A stretch of DNA of 64,000 nt, from the NCBI GenBank assembly GCA_963989385.1, contig OZ022501.1:88520979-88584978 (forward strand), written 5' to 3'. The position numbers were made by a program, and so were the translations under genes. This DNA is from Ctena decussata (taxonomy: Eukaryota > Mollusca > Bivalvia > Lucinida > Lucinidae). Positions 42,632-55,790 of the stretch are shown here, in pieces. Under the pieces are notes generated by a model. It was not told where the DNA came from. It saw only the letters and a program-made list of their open reading frames with translations, and made no database searches. Numbering within the stretch: the first letter of the stretch is position 1; each line of letters opens with the position of its first letter.

Positions 42632-44385
42632 ACCAGAGGGCCAATGGCCCTATATCGCTCACCTGAGCACTGAGGTTATGTTGGAAAAACTAAATTGCCA
42701 CAGCAACAAAACAACATGCACAACAGCAATAAAACACACCATTTATGTAGAGGATAATATCACAAACATTTATGGAAAAAATAAGCTTTATCCCCCCCTT
42801 AATGGCTTCTGAGAAGAAGATCTTTGGCCAAAACAAAACAAAAAATGAAAATGTTTCCTTTCAGTTGCAATGGCAACCAATCAAAATCAGGTCTTTGGGC
42901 AAAATTCATATGGCTGATAGAGGACTACTCTAGGAACATTTCTGTAAAGCTTTTGTCAAAATATCTGCAGTTACACAGAATAAATACCAAATGCCCACTT
43001 TCCCCATTGTAAGTCTATGGAACTTTAAGTTGCCGTAGCAACCAGTCCACATGGGCAATGATAATATGAAACATACTTTAGGTAGAGGCTAATGTTATTA
43101 ATATGTTTGCAAAGTATCAGCTTCATCCTCCTCATGGCTTCACTTTTCCCATTATAAGTCAGTGGAAACTATAAGTTGCCATAGCAACCAAAGTTCTTAT
43201 GGGGTTGGAAGAAAAATCAAAATTCGTGTAGAGGCTTCTGTCATCAATATGTTTGCACAATATCAGCTTCATCCCCCATATGGCTTCTGAGCAGAAGATT
43301 TTTTTTCATTTTTTCTCTTTTTTTCGAAAATTTACCCTATATTTTGCCATGGCAACCAATCAAATTCAGCGATTTGGAGAAAATTCATATGAAACATCGG
43401 GGACTATTCAAGAAACATTTCTGTAGAAAGAAAATCTAAATAAGTGCAGTGAGACAGCAAAACTTGCCAATTTCCATTTTCCCCATTTTAAGTCAATGGA
43501 AACTCTTAGTTGCCATAGCAACCAAACTGCTGGAGTAATTGCCATGAAAAACTGTAATTCTATAGAGGCTAGTACTAAGGTTCTTTCTGTTAAGTTTGAG
43601 CTTTATTGGCCATACAGTTTCTGTGGATATGGTTTTTTAATATTAGTCTATTTTTAACTATTCGGTTGCAATGGCAACCAGCCAAATTGCGCAATTTGCA
43701 TAAATTAAACAAGGCTGGTTAAAGACTACTCAAGGAACATTTCTATGAAAGTTTTGTCAAAATATCTGCACCGACATAGCAATAAATGCAATTTTTCTAT
43801 TTTGCCATTTTAAGTCTATGGTAACTTTAAGTTCCCATAGCAACCAAACTGCTAGAGCAATTGCCAAGAAAAACAGTACTTTTGTAGAAGCTAGTACATA
43901 AATCATTTCTGTGAAGTTTGAGCTTTATTGGTTGCATACTTTCTGAGGAGATGATTTTTAAATATGTTTTCTATTTTCAACCTTTCGGTTGCCATGGCAA
44001 CCAGCCAAATTGTGCAATCTACATAAATTTCATGTGGTTGATAGAGAACTACTCAAGGAACATTTCTTTAAAAGATTTGTCAAAATATCTGCAGTGACAT
44101 GGCAAAAAATGCAAATTTTCAATTTTTCCCATACAAGTCAATGGAAAATTTAAGTTGCCATAGTATAGCAACAAAAGTTCTGAAGCGATTTGGATAAAAA
44201 ACAGTATTATTGGTTCCCCCTGCCTATAGATGCCACATACGAAATTTGGTAACAATGGACCTTGTAGTTTCAGAGATGTCATTTGAAAATATTGACGGAT
44301 GACGGACGGACGACGGACGGACAACAGATGACAGATGCCTGCCTATACTAATAACTCACCTATGAGCCTTCGGCTCAGTGAGCTA
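42632..44385 (-). mobile_element. Hairpin-ended element with GGTTGCCATGGCAACC body
   Basis: Left border ACCAGAGGGCCAATGGCCCT then ATCGCTCACCTGAG; right border CTCACCTATGAGCC then TTCGGCTCAGTGAGCTAA, preceded by a GACGGACGGACGACGG run at 44300. Both termini can form hairpins. The interior has several units of about 310 bp (AAGTTGCCATAGCAACCAAA; CAAGGAACATTTCTGTA; GTCAAAATATCTGCAGTGAC), the reverse of 6800-8790. Non-coding. Confidence 0.78.
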
Positions 44386-45717
44386 ATTATGATGGGCCAG
44401 CATGCCCGATGTTACATACCAAGTTTCAAGGTCATCGGCCTTTTGGTTCTGGAGAAGAAGATTTCTGAAGGGTTTTTACCATATATGGGCATGGCGGCCA
44501 TCTTGGTCATGTGACCCAGATACCCCAAACAAACTTTTGTTCTCCCAACCTAGCTAGGCTCCATATGAAATATGGCTTCGATCGGCCCTGTGGTTTCAGA
44601 GGAGAAGATGTTTGAAAATGTTGACAACGGAAAATAGACAATTGAATAGAATAGAACGGTTTGCCTGGCTATACTATAAGCTCACCTATGAGCCTAAAGG
44701 CTCAGGTGAGCTAAAAATCTTGACAACGGATGGACTGACGGAATGACTTTGACCTTTAGTGACATAATATATTCATTTGTTCATTTAGTTGACCATGTAT
44801 ACCAAGTATTGTGCGTTAGACTTAAATAGTTTCTGAGAAATCCACTGTTTAAGCGTTTTCCCATATAAAAGCCTAAGGTACCGAAGTTGACCATGTCATA
44901 AATTAGGTCAAGGTCACCGCACAGTCATCATTTGTACAAATTATGACTGGCCCAAATGCCCGCTGCTACATACCAAGTTTCAAGGTCATAGGCCTTTTGG
45001 TTCTGAAGAAGAAGATTTTTGAAGGGTTTTTACCATATATGGGCATGGCGGCCATCTTGGTCATGTGACCCAGACCCCGGGTATAACTTTCGTTCCCCCA
45101 CCCCGCTAAGACTCCATATGAAATTTGGCTTCAATCAGCCCAGTGGTTTCAGAGAAGAAGATGTTTGCTATGTTGACGACGGATAGACCGATGAAATGAC
45201 CTTGACCTTTAGTGACATAATATCTTCATTTTCTGATTTAGTTGACCATGTATACCAAGTATTGTACCTTAAACTTAAATAGTTTCTGTGAAATTCACTG
45301 TTTAAGCGTTTTCCCATATAAAAGCCTAACGTAGCAAAGTTGACCGTGTCATAAATCAGGTCAAGGTCACCGCACGGTCATCATTTGTACAAACTATGAT
45401 GGGCCCGCATGCCCGATGCTACATACCAAGTTTCAAGGTCATAGGCCTTTTTGTTCTGGAGAAGATTTTTGAAGGGTTTTACCATATATGGTCGTGGCGG
45501 CCATCTTGGTCATGTGACCCAGATATCCGGAACAAACTTTCGTTCCCCCGACCTAGGTAGGCTCCGTATGAAATATGGCTTCAATCGGCCCAGTGGTTTC
45601 AAAGGAGAAGATGTTTGAAAATGGTGACGACGGACGGACGGACGACGGACGGACGGACGACGGATGCCTGGCTATACTATAAGCTCACCTATGAGCCTAA
45701 AGGCTCAGGTGAGCTAA
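44386..45717 (-). mobile_element. Two adjoining truncated hairpin-ended elements
   Basis: One ends at about 44713 and one at about 45717, each with CCTGGCTATACTATAAGCTC then ACCTATGAGCC-TAAA-GGCTCAGGTGAGCTAA, nearly identical ends. Both bodies contain CATACCAAGTTTCAAGGTCA and GGGCATGGCGGCCATCTTGG. They follow 42632-44385 in the same orientation without left borders of their own, as expected for serial insertion or tandem duplication. A GACGGACGGACGGACGACGG run lies at 45630-45662. Confidence 0.75.
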
Positions 45718-46900
45718 AAATCTGACATCAAAAATTAGTGAAAAAAATAACCTGGCTCAACCCAAAATTTCCAAGGAAAGTCTGCAGATAATTCCATTAG
45801 AATTCAGTTTTTAAAATGTCACTGGCCTCTGGGGGCGCAGACGCCCCATATTTATAGTAATGTTTTAATATCTACAATTTTTTACACCAGCAGCACCCCC
45901 TCCCCCCCCCCCCCTGTTCATACATTTTACAAAAAAAAAAAACCTATACAACATTCACAAACATGTATTATTGATAAGCCGCATTACTAAGTAAATGTTT
46001 CATTACTAAGTAAATGTTTCTACTAACTAAAACTGAATTGCAAAAGAGCCACTAGCTTGTGGGACGCAACGCCATTATTGCAATATTAACACTCTAAATG
46101 GCCAAATTTCTAAAACAAACTTATTTTTTTTATCATCATCCCTAGTTTTGCCCTACTGGTGCCAGTCTTAAAATTGTCATTGAAATTGGGAAATTGTTTT
46201 GGCTTCTGGGGGCGTTGCCCCTCTAGACCCCCTTTGTTAACTTCTTAGCAAAGAACTTTTAGCCATTGATTAACTTGCATTCATTTATAATGTGACTCTC
46301 TCAATAAGTATTTATTAAACTTACAAAAGTGCGAATAAAAGCAGACAGGGGTGTTTGCATCTGTACCATAGATGAACAGAGTAACATGCTCCAGGCACTG
46401 GTTTGCAAATGCAAGCTAAACCATGCCCTTATTGTGGTTACAGACAGCACCATGTTCTTTTTGTGAGAAAATAAGATGTAAAAGTTACTGATGTGGGTAA
46501 AATATAAGGACGTTAAGGTCAAATAAATAAGGATAGTTCAGCCGATAAAATGAAAAAAAACATAAATTGTTCGAGTTAGTTTGGAAAAAAAAAGAAATTA
46601 TCTCCCTCAAGGTGCAAAAGAAAGAAGAAATTGTTTCCAGAGGCCAGTGAAAAAAAAAAACCTGGCCCCACCCAAGAATACCAGCCCCCTCTCCCCCCCC
46701 GCCTCTCCCTCAGAATAACAAATGGTCGGTCCCTAAAGGGGACAACAAATACTACTAAGCATTAATGCATGATTATAGCATGCCTCCCAGCCACAGTTTG
46801 ATAATTACTCTTCAAATAACAGTGTAATTATATCAACATAAAAACGATCAATTCAGTCACTTTCAACAATGAACAGCTTAACTTTAAAACTGTGAGTTTG
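45718..46900. other. No recognisable gene
   Basis: About 1.2 kb. The stretches CACTGGCCTCTGGGGGCG (about 45821) and TTTTGGCTTCTGGGGGCGTTG (about 46198) are similar, suggesting a diverged duplication. Poly-C at 45898-45914 and 46692-46700. No coding signal. Confidence 0.4.
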
Positions 46901-46913
46901 GAGGGCCACAATA

Positions 46914-46914
<1 letters not shown>

Positions 46915-46958
<44 letters not shown>
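46915..46958. repeat. (TATC)n microsatellite
   Basis: About ten uninterrupted CTAT/TATC units. Confidence 0.95.
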
Positions 46959-47639
46959 AATGACCTACTGCAGTACCCTCAAAACCTCGCTGCTCAGCCC
47001 CTTGGTGTACCAGGTTATCGTTGAAGTGCTTTGGGTATTTAATTTATTTACCAAGGTCCACCCACTCACAACCAGGGTCACGGTGAAGCTCTTTCTTTTT
47101 TCTTTTGTGTGTGTGTGTGGGGGGGGGGGGGCACAGGTGTGGGGGAGGGGGACGAGTTGTGTCCTGCATCTGGGACAAGAACGTAGATATTCTAGTAAGG
47201 TGAGTGTCTGAGAATATGGGGCGAGTTGTCTTCTGAAAGTGGGACAAGTTGTCTTCTAAAAGATGGAATGACAAACAGCGTAGATCCTGTTTCGGGATCT
47301 ATCGCACTTAAATCCCACTTTAATCACTTTTTCATAAAATTCGGTAATTTTACTTGAACGAATATGGAGGTTTCAATTCAATTCATTCAATTCAATGTAT
47401 AAGTTTACATTGATTCAACACTGACTCTCAACATTGATTCAGCATTGAATATCTGCTGGGTAACCGTTAAAACTTCATCCTTTGTGATTCTGTATTCTAT
47501 GTCAGTCCATTGCATATTACCCCATGAATGCTATGACCTATTTTGAGTCAACATTTATTAAAGAGAAAGTCGACTGATCAAGTAAATTTTACTGGCGAGA
47601 CTCCACTTGGCAGCTGCGCTACCGAGAGCAGTGATTTTT

Positions 47640-48713
47640 AGCTCACCTGAGCCGAAGGCTCAGAGGTGAGCTTATAGGATGGGATTCGAGCCGTCGTCCG
47701 TCCGTGGGTGCGTGGGTGCTGGGGTGCGTGCGTCAACACTTTCAAACATAAATATCTCATAGACCAGTGGGCCGATCGCAATCAAATTTTATCTGAAGCA
47801 TCATTGGGGTGGGGAAAAGGCTGCATTAGGTTTTGGTGCCGATCAGCTCAGAACTCTGGTTTCCATGGCAACAGATAACCCCCATGGAGTTATAATGGGG
47901 AAAACGATGTCATCACGTTTTCTCGACTGTTTTTGATTAGATCCTTATCATACTTGCAGGTAATGATGACATACACAAGAGCTTGGATGAGTTCAAAATT
48001 TGGCCGGATTTGAGCACAGACTACGGAGTTAGCTGCCCTTGAAAGTTTGAAAAATATCCCATAGGGTTATAATGGGGAAAATGGCGTCATCACGTTTTCT
48101 CAACTGTTTTTGCTTAAATCCTTATCATACTTACAGGTAATCATGACATACATAAGAGCTTGGATGAGTTCGAACTTTGGCCGGATTCAAGCACAGACTA
48201 CAGAGTTAGCTGCCCTTGAGCATTTGAAAAAATCCCATAGTGTTATAATGGAGCAAAAAACAACGTCATCACATATTTTTAGAAAAACTTTGTCATCGCT
48301 CTATTGCCTACATTTATCTACGGATTTTAAAATAACTTCACATAAATGTACGGCATGACAATATCTCGAGCAAGTTCGACTTTCAGGATGCTGCGCCCAA
48401 GGTCAAGGTCACTATGGCTATTTTTAGAAAAACTTTGTCAGCGCTCTAGCACCTACATTTCTCAGGAGATTTTAAAATAATTTCACACAAATGTAGGGCA
48501 TGACAATATCTCGAGCAAGTTTGACTTTCAGGATGCTGCGCCAAAGATCAAGGTCACTGTGGCTATTTTTAGAAAAACTTTGTCAGCGCTCTTGCACCTA
48601 CATTTCTCAGCAAATTTTAAAATAACTGCACACAAATGTAGGGCATGACAATATCTTGAGCAAGTTTGACTTTCAGGGTGCTGCACCCAAGGTCAAGGTC
48701 ACTGTGGCTATTT
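47640..48713 (+). mobile_element. Hairpin-ended element, first copy (right end missing)
   Basis: Starts TAGCTCACCTGAGCCGAAGG then CTCAGAGGTGAGCTTATAGG and CCGTCGTCCGTCCGTGGGTG. The body has two units with TTATAATGGGGAAAA and CGTCATCACGTTTTCTC, then three units of about 147 bp at 48277-48713. It runs directly into another start at 48714 without a CTTGT end, so it is a truncated copy or part of a dimer. Confidence 0.75.
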
Positions 48714-50345
48714 AGCTCTCCTGAGCCGAAGGCTTAGAGGTGAGCTTATAAGATGGGAGTCGAGCCGTCGTCCGTCCGTGGGTGCGTGGGTGCGTGCGTC
48801 AACACTGTCAAACATAAATATCTCAGAGACCAGTGGGCCGATCGCAATCAAATGTTATCTGAAGCATTATTGGGGTGTGGGAAAGGCAGCATTGGGTTTT
48901 GGTGCCGATCAGCTCAGAACTCTGGTTTCCATGGCAACAGATAGCCCTCATTGGGTTATAATGGGGAAAATGGCGTCATCACGTTTTCTCGACTGTTTTT
49001 AGTTAGATCCTTATCATACTTGCAGGTAATGATGAAATGCACAAGAGCTTGGATGAGTTCAAAATTTGGCCGGATTTGAGCACAGACTACGGAGTTAGCT
49101 GCCCTTGAGCGTTTGAAAAAATCCCATAGCGTTATAATGGGGAAATGGCGTAATCATGTTTTCTCAACTGTTTTTGATTAGACCCTTATCATACTTGCAG
49201 GTAATGATGACGTACATAAGAGCTTGGATGAGTTCGAAATTTGGCCGGATTCGAGCACAGACTACGGAGTAAGCTGCCTTTGAGCGTTTGAAAAAAATCC
49301 CATAGCGTTATGATGGAGAAAACAACGTCATCACATATTTTTAGAAAAACTTTGTCATCGCTCTATTGCCTACATTTATCAACGGATTTTCAAATAACTT
49401 CGCACCAATGTAGGGCATGACAATATCTCGAGCAAGTTCGACTTTCAGGATGCTGCGCCCAAGGCCAAGGTCACTGTGGCTATTTTTAGAAAAACTTTGT
49501 CATCGCTCTAGCACCTACATTTCTCTGCAGATTTTAAAATAACTTCACATAAATGTACGGCATGACAATATCACGAGCAAGTTCGACTTTCAGGATGCTG
49601 CGCACAAGGTCAAGGTCACTGTGGCTATTTTTAGAAAAACATTTTCAGCGCTCTTGCACCTACATTTCTCAGGAGATTTTAAAATAACTTCACACAAATG
49701 TAGGGCATGGCAATATCTTGAGCAAGTTTGATTTTCAGGCTGCTGCACCCAAGGTCAAGGTCACTGTGGCTATTTTTAGAAAAACATGGTCATCGCTCGA
49801 GCGCCTACATTTCTCAATGGATTTTAAATCAGCTTCACACAAATGTAGGACATGACAATATCTCAAACAAGTTTGACTTACAGGATGCTGCGCCCAAGGT
49901 CAAGGTCACTGTGGCTATTTTTTTTTTTGGAGAAAAACCTTGTCAGCGCTCTAGCACCTACATTTCTCAATGAATTTTAAAATAAATTCACACAAATGTA
50001 GGGCATAACAATATCTCGAGCAAGTTCGACTTTAATGGTGCTGTGCCCAAGGTCAAGGTCACTGTGGCTATTTTTAGAAAACTTTTTCATCGCCCTAGCA
50101 CCTTCATTTCTCCATGGATTTTTGAAATAACTTGACACAAATGTAGGGTATGACACTATCTCAAGCAAGTTCGACTTTCAGGATGCTGTGCCCAAGGTCG
50201 AGGTCACTGTGGCTATTTTTAGAAAAACTTTGTCATCGCTTTAGCACCTACATTTCTCAACGGATTTTAAAATAAATTCACACAATGTAGGGCATGACAA
50301 TATCTCAAGCAAGTTCGACTTTCAGGGTGCTGCAATCAAGGTTTT
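48277..50345 (+). repeat. ~147-bp minisatellite with AGGTCAAGGTCA in most units
   Basis: Ten units in two blocks (48277-48713 and 49338-50345). Most carry CAAGGTCAAGGTCACTGTGG; exceptions read AGATCAAGG (48549), AAGGCCAAGG (49461) and AAGGTCGAGG (50195). The motif is a direct repeat of AGGTCA with one base spacing, the DR1 form of nuclear-receptor sites. Function is not implied by the sequence alone. Confidence 0.8.
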
Positions 50346-50953
50346 TGATTAGATCCTTATCATACTTGCAGGTAATGATGACATACATAAGAGCTTGGAT
50401 GAGTTCGAAATTTGGCCGGATTCGAGCACAGACCTCGGAGTTAGCTGCCCTTGAGCGTTTGAAAAAAATCCCATAGTCTTATAATGGAGAAAACAACGTC
50501 ATCACATTTTCATTTTTCATCGGATCCTCTTCATACTTGCAGGTAATGAGGATATGCATAAAAGCTTGGATTAGTTAGCATTTCGGCTAGATCCCACCAC
50601 TGACTATCAATCAATGTCGCCACTTTTTCTTGGTTTCTACTGATCCGATCCTTTTCATACTTGCAGGTAATGAGGAAATGCATAATATCTTACACAAGTT
50701 CAAATTTTGGCCAGATCAGGCCAACCACTACGAAGTTTGCTGCCCTTGACAGCTCTGTCTATTGTGATCTTGATCCGATACTTTTTAAACTTGCATATAT
50801 TAAATGAGGGCATACATAATGTTTTGGATGAATTTAATTTTCAGCCTGATTGGACCACTGACTGTGGAGTTACGTGCCCTTGAGCACCTTAAATAATCCT
50901 ATAGGTTTACAATGTCTCTCAGGTGAGCAATTGTTGCCCTTTGGGCTACTTGT
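48714..50953 (+). mobile_element. Hairpin-ended element, second copy, complete
   Basis: Start TAGCTCTCCTGAGCCGAAGG, end CTCAGGTGAGCAATTGTTGC then CCTTTGGGCTACTTGT (hairpin GCCC-TTT-GGGC then CTTGT). It contains seven tandem units of about 147 bp from 49338 to 50345, each with AGAAAAACTTTGTCATCGCT, CACAAATGTAGGGCATGACA and CCAAGGTCAAGGTCACTGTG, followed by diverged units with ATACTTGCAGGTAATGA. Non-coding. Confidence 0.8.
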
Positions 50954-52440
50954 TTTCTGTATAAAAGCGGTGCCCATAAAAGGCACCAGCCCCAATTTAA
51001 AATAGTATCTTTTTTCCCAACTGCAAGTTGAAAAATTACCGATTGCAAGAAGAATATTTCTTGGGACCATATTACAAGCATAAATTTACTTGCTTACTTA
51101 GAACTGGCAGATAAATAGATATAATTGAATGCAAATATTATATATTCAGTATCATGTCCCATATCCCACCACTTGGGGCTAATAAAGGTGTTTCTGAAAT
51201 TCCAAATTTTCGGAGAATACAACGCGATTTTTCCCAATTCCGTGGGCACTGGCACCATTCCCAAAATAGTGAAAAAAATCACCGAAGAGCCTTTGGGTTG
51301 TGGGAGTCGATATGAGCCACACGAGTTGCAAACAAAGTCTGGTTTCTAGATTCAAGGCTGTCAGACGACAGAGTCGATCCCATCCCCCCTAGCCCCTCCC
51401 GGTCCTCTCACAAATTAGCACACCGGGCCTGTACGTAGACAGAGAGCGGAGGGTGCGCATCCTATAACCGAGCAAATTACATCAAAGTCATGCAGTTTTC
51501 TGCCAGAAAGCGAATTTACACCCCTAAACTAAAGGTGGCCTTAAAACTTGGATTTTCTTTACTTCCTTCCTTCCTTCCCCCTACCCCCATCCCTCCCGCC
51601 ACCTCCCCACTCACACTGAAATTCACTCCAGCAACACCTCCCTACCCTCCCCCACCCCCTACCCCTTGGCAAAAGTATGTGTATGGGCCTGCACAAGTAT
51701 TCCATTTGATCCTTCAGATATAGGACCCATAAAGTTTTGTCTTCCAAAGTGAAAATTCACGTGCTGTCTTAATTGAATAGGTGTTCAGTGGTGTAGCAAT
51801 ATAATTTGTCTGGCTTTAATTTTTCAAACAGGGGCGCGATTATAGCATTTGAAGTATTGGCACACTGGCTGTTAGCCGACTCACAAGTTGATATCAGTAT
51901 TACAATCAGTTTACGTCACAATTTCATGACGTACCCAGCACTAATGAGCTTTCTTGTTTACAAATTCTGCGGGTGGGTATGGAATTGTTTTTTTTTTTTT
52001 TTTTTTTGTGAATAAAATATAAAAATAGACATCTGTCATGCATTGTACTTTAAATAAACATATTTAATTTAATCGCTTTGGTAGTCTAGCAATACATGGA
52101 ATAATGATTTTCTCGATTTTGTCGCAAACGTTGAAATGTACAGCCGAGGCAGTGACTACACTGTTGTCCGCCATTTTTTCAAAACAAAATGCGTGCAGTA
52201 CCTGAAGATTATTTTGCAAAGAAAATTGTCCCACACACCAAATTATTTGATTTTCATCACGGAGAAAGGGCGAATACCATCATTTTTCATGGCATATGTC
52301 TGTCGACGGGAGAAAGTCGATTTATTTTGAAAATTGCTTTTAAAGTTGACGGAATAAGTCGTCTTTCTATGATCGTGTAAACTGTTCGAATGCCGAGTAT
52401 CTCAGTGTCTAGTTCGGATCTAGTTTTGGTTTATATGTTC
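50954..52440. other. No recognisable gene
   Basis: Contains C/T-rich low-complexity sequence at 51560-51665, a 17-T run at 51988-52006 and, at 52190-52370, the diverged repeat shared with 41700-41860. Short frames (for example 51125-51349 and 52189-52380) have no recognisable similarity. Confidence 0.4.
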
Positions 52441-52444
52441 ATTA

Positions 52445-52960
52445 AATAAGCACATAAAAGCTTTATGTTGCCCGTCAACGTTTTCAAGCATCTTCTCTTC
52501 TGAAGCCTCTTGGTTGATTGAAGCCATATTTATATGGGCCTCCCTTCTCACGAGGACAAAAGTTTGTACGCAGGGTCCTGGTCACATGACCAAGATGGCC
52601 GTCATGCCCATATAGGGTAAAAATCTTCAAACAAACTTTTCTTCGATAACCAAAAAGCAAATGACCTGGAAACTTTGTGTGTAGATTGGGGACTGGATCT
52701 TTATATTTTCTCTTAAAAATAAGGATCCTGCATTGACCTTGACCTTTTTCATGCCGACGTCAGTTTGGTATTTTATGTTTTTACGGTTACTTATATTTTT
52801 ATATTGGAAAATGCTTAAACAGTGGATCTTATGGAAACTTATTTTAGCCCAGAAATAATACTCGTAAATAATGGTAAGCTATTAAATATATGCATGAAGA
52901 CATAAGGCCTACAAGGTCATGGTCTTCCTTTGAACTTTGCAATTGTCGCTGAGATTTTAA
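52445..52960 (+). mobile_element. Hairpin-family body fragment
   Basis: GGTCACATGACCAAGATGGCC, CTGCATTGACCTTGACC, GAAAATGCTTAAACAGTGG; same unit type as 33833-34920 and 40855-41400. No termini found. Confidence 0.6.
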
Positions 52961-53461
52961 ATATAAAATGTGCACTTCTGTAAAAACATTGATTTAAAAT
53001 CAGTTACAAATGAAGGAAATGACAAATTGTGTCAGTTGACAGTAAAGGCTCATTGAGCTATTGTACATTTGTGCTCTGGTCCTAAAATTTTAACTATAAT
53101 TTCAAGTAGAAGAGTAAAGAAAATGTATCAACTTTCATGAATTAAGAAAATAAAGTAGCAATCAAAATTCGAGGTAAGGTTTCGATGAAGGTTTAAGTGA
53201 CGTCGTAAGCTGCAGCCGGTGATATAAAGCGTAAGTGGCGGTGCAGATTACAAACTGCGCTTGATGAAACACTATTAAATCGAGTGAGCATTCTTTATCG
53301 TCAGTAATGTATTTTGCGACATTATTATATCTATAGTTTTGCTGTCAGCAGAACTTCTCCGGCTGCACCTAAGGAGGAAATTACTCATAAACTGAGCTAA
53401 ACACAACAGATGAATATAATTGTCTATACTTAACAAACAAGAAAATCGGTGGAACCGATGG

Positions 53462-55125
53462 ATGCTCCCCGAAGGCTTGGAATAGGAGAATGGGTATCCT
53501 GGTGAAGGAGTGATTTTCTGTGTAAATTAAATGCAATTTAAAATGGAAAATTTTTTTTTTCAATACTTTTAGAGCAATGCTCTAGACATACATACAACTG
53601 AGAAAAAATAAAAAGGGAAGTAACTCCAAAATAACTTGGGATACAGTTATGGTTCTTCTGCTCTGCACTTCTTGTCATTGCCCTCAATTATCAATATGTG
53701 AAGTTTCATTCATGTTCTCTTAAATATGTACAGAGATATACTCCGGACAAGCTAAATAACTGAAAAAATTAGGAAGGAAGCTAACTCCGTAATTACTAAA
53801 GGTAGGGTTATAGTTCTTAAGCTCTGCATTTCCTTTCATTACCCTCTATCAATAATTCAATGTGTGAAATTATATTCAGTTTCCTTCAATACTTCCTAAG
53901 ATATGCTCTATACAAGCACAATAAACCACAAATTAAGAAGGGAGCTAACTGTGTAAATACTTATGACAGAGTCATGGTTCTTGTGTTCTGCACTTTTATT
54001 CATTGCCCTCTATTAGTGTGTGAAGTTTCACTAAGTTCCCTTTTATCCTTTCAGAGATATGCTCTGGACATGCAAATTACTAAAAAAATAGGAAGGGAGC
54101 TAACTTTACAAATACTGAAGACAGGGTTATGGTTCTTGTGCTCTGCATTTTCTCTTATTACCCTCTTTCAATGTATGAAGTTTCATTAAGTTCCCTTTAA
54201 TACTTTTGGAGATATGCACCAGACAAGCTTAATATTAAAAAAAATGGAAAGGGAGCTAACTTTGTAAATACTTGTGATAGGGTTACAGTTCTTGTGCACT
54301 GCACTTTCTCTAATTGTCCTCTATAAACGTGTGAAGTTTCATTTAGTTCCCCCTTATACTTTCAGAGATATGCTCCGGAAACATGCAAAATATTGAAAAA
54401 AATGGAAAGGGAGCTAACTTCGTAAATACTTGTGACAGGGTAACGGTTCTTGTGCACTGCAATTCTTCTCATTGTCCTCTATCAATGTGTGAAGTTTCAT
54501 TTAGTTCCCCCTTATACTTTCAGAGATATGCTCTGGACAAGCAAAATATTGAAAAAACTGGAAAGGGAGCTAACTTCGTAAATACTTGTGACAGGGTTAT
54601 AGTTCTTGTGCACTGCTGTTCCCCTCGTTGACCTCTATCAATGTGTGAAGTTTCATTTAGTTCCCCCTTATACTTTCAGAGATATGCTCCGGACAAAAGT
54701 GTGACGAACGGACGAAAAAAATGGAAAGGGAGCTAACTTCGTAAATACTTGTGACAGGGTTACGGTTCTTGTGCACTGCAATTTTTCTCATTGTCCTCTA
54801 TCAATATGTGAAGTTTCATTTAGTTCCCCCTTATATTTTCAGAGATATGCTCCGGACAAGGAAAATATTGAAAAAACTGGAAAGGGAGCTAACTTCGTAA
54901 ATACTTGAGACAGGGTTACGGTTCTTGTGCACTGCTCTTCCCCTTGTTGACCTCTATCAATGTGTGAAGTTTCATTTAGTTCCCCCTTATACTTTCAGAG
55001 ATATGCTCCGGACAAAAGTGTGACGGACGGATTGACGGACGGACGGACGGACGGACGGAAGGACGGACAGACGGACAGACGGACGGACAAAGCGGCAACT
55101 ATATGCTCACCCTTCGGGGAGCATA
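53462..55125. mobile_element. Terminal-repeat element with ~157-bp internal array
   Basis: TGCTCCCCGAAGG (53463-53475) is inverted as CCTTCGGGGAGCA (55113-55125), which is followed by TAAAAAA and can form a terminal hairpin with TATGCTC. The interior has nine or more units of about 157 bp, each with GGGAGCTAACTTCGTAAATA, CTTGTGACAGGGTTACGGTT, GTGTGAAGTTTCATTTAGTT and AGAGATATGCTCCGGACAAG. A GACGGACG microsatellite at 55020-55088 precedes the right terminus, and a remnant of such an end (GTGTGACGAACGGACGAAA) is embedded at about 54700, suggesting internal duplication. Non-coding. Confidence 0.8.
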
Positions 55126-55414
55126 AAAAAACTTGAAGAATTTTATTTTGCTTTCCGTTCTTTGGTTTGGATCAATCAGACATATGAAATGTGTCAGTAT
55201 ATTGCTGTTGAATTCGTGCATCATGCACACTTATTTTCCACTCGATTTAATTGTTAAAATCCAATGTATGCTACATGTACATGTGTTTGCATATTTTGCA
55301 CATGCACAATTAAGCATAAGTGACTTTGCTAGCAAATTGCTACGTAGACACTCTACATGATGGCTAAAGTAAGCTCCTGCACAGACCGGTGCTAGGGGAC
55401 GTGGCTGTTGTCGG

Positions 55415-55790
55415 ACATTTCATTACTTGTCATGAAAAGACTCAATTTAACCGAGTATGCTATTTTCTATTCTTTCGTGTATTCCTTGATTCCAAAGGAT
55501 CTTTCTTTTGAGAACATATTTATCTTCCCTGCAGCTGGTGTTTATGCGGTGTGGCGGCCGTTAAACGTCTCCCCGTACATCATCATAGTGCAGATTATAT
55601 TTTCTGGTCCTTTGGGATCATTGAGTTCATTTGAGTAATTTTGAAAATAGGATTTCGCTTAAGCCGGTGTCAGGAACCGTGGCTGGTGTCACACATTTCA
55701 TTACTGGTTATGAACAGACTCAATTTAACCGAGTCTGCTATTTTCTATTCTTTGGTGTGTTCCTTGATTTCAAAGGAATCTTACTTTGCA
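55415..55790 (+). repeat. Duplicated ~90-bp stretch, ~275 bp apart
   Basis: CATTTCATTACTTGTCATGA and CATTTCATTACTGGTTATGA, each followed by AGACTCAATTTAACCGAGT, GCTATTTTCTATTCTTT and TCCTTGATT. GACTC...GAGTC is self-complementary within each copy. The intervening part 55545-55645 is a family X fragment (GCGGTGTGGCGGCCGTTAAA; TAGTGCAGATTATATTTTC). Confidence 0.7.

Noticed and set aside
45891..45960. Poly-C/poly-A tracts as a gene end or polyadenylation site
   Set aside because: Simple homopolymers with no upstream coding signal.
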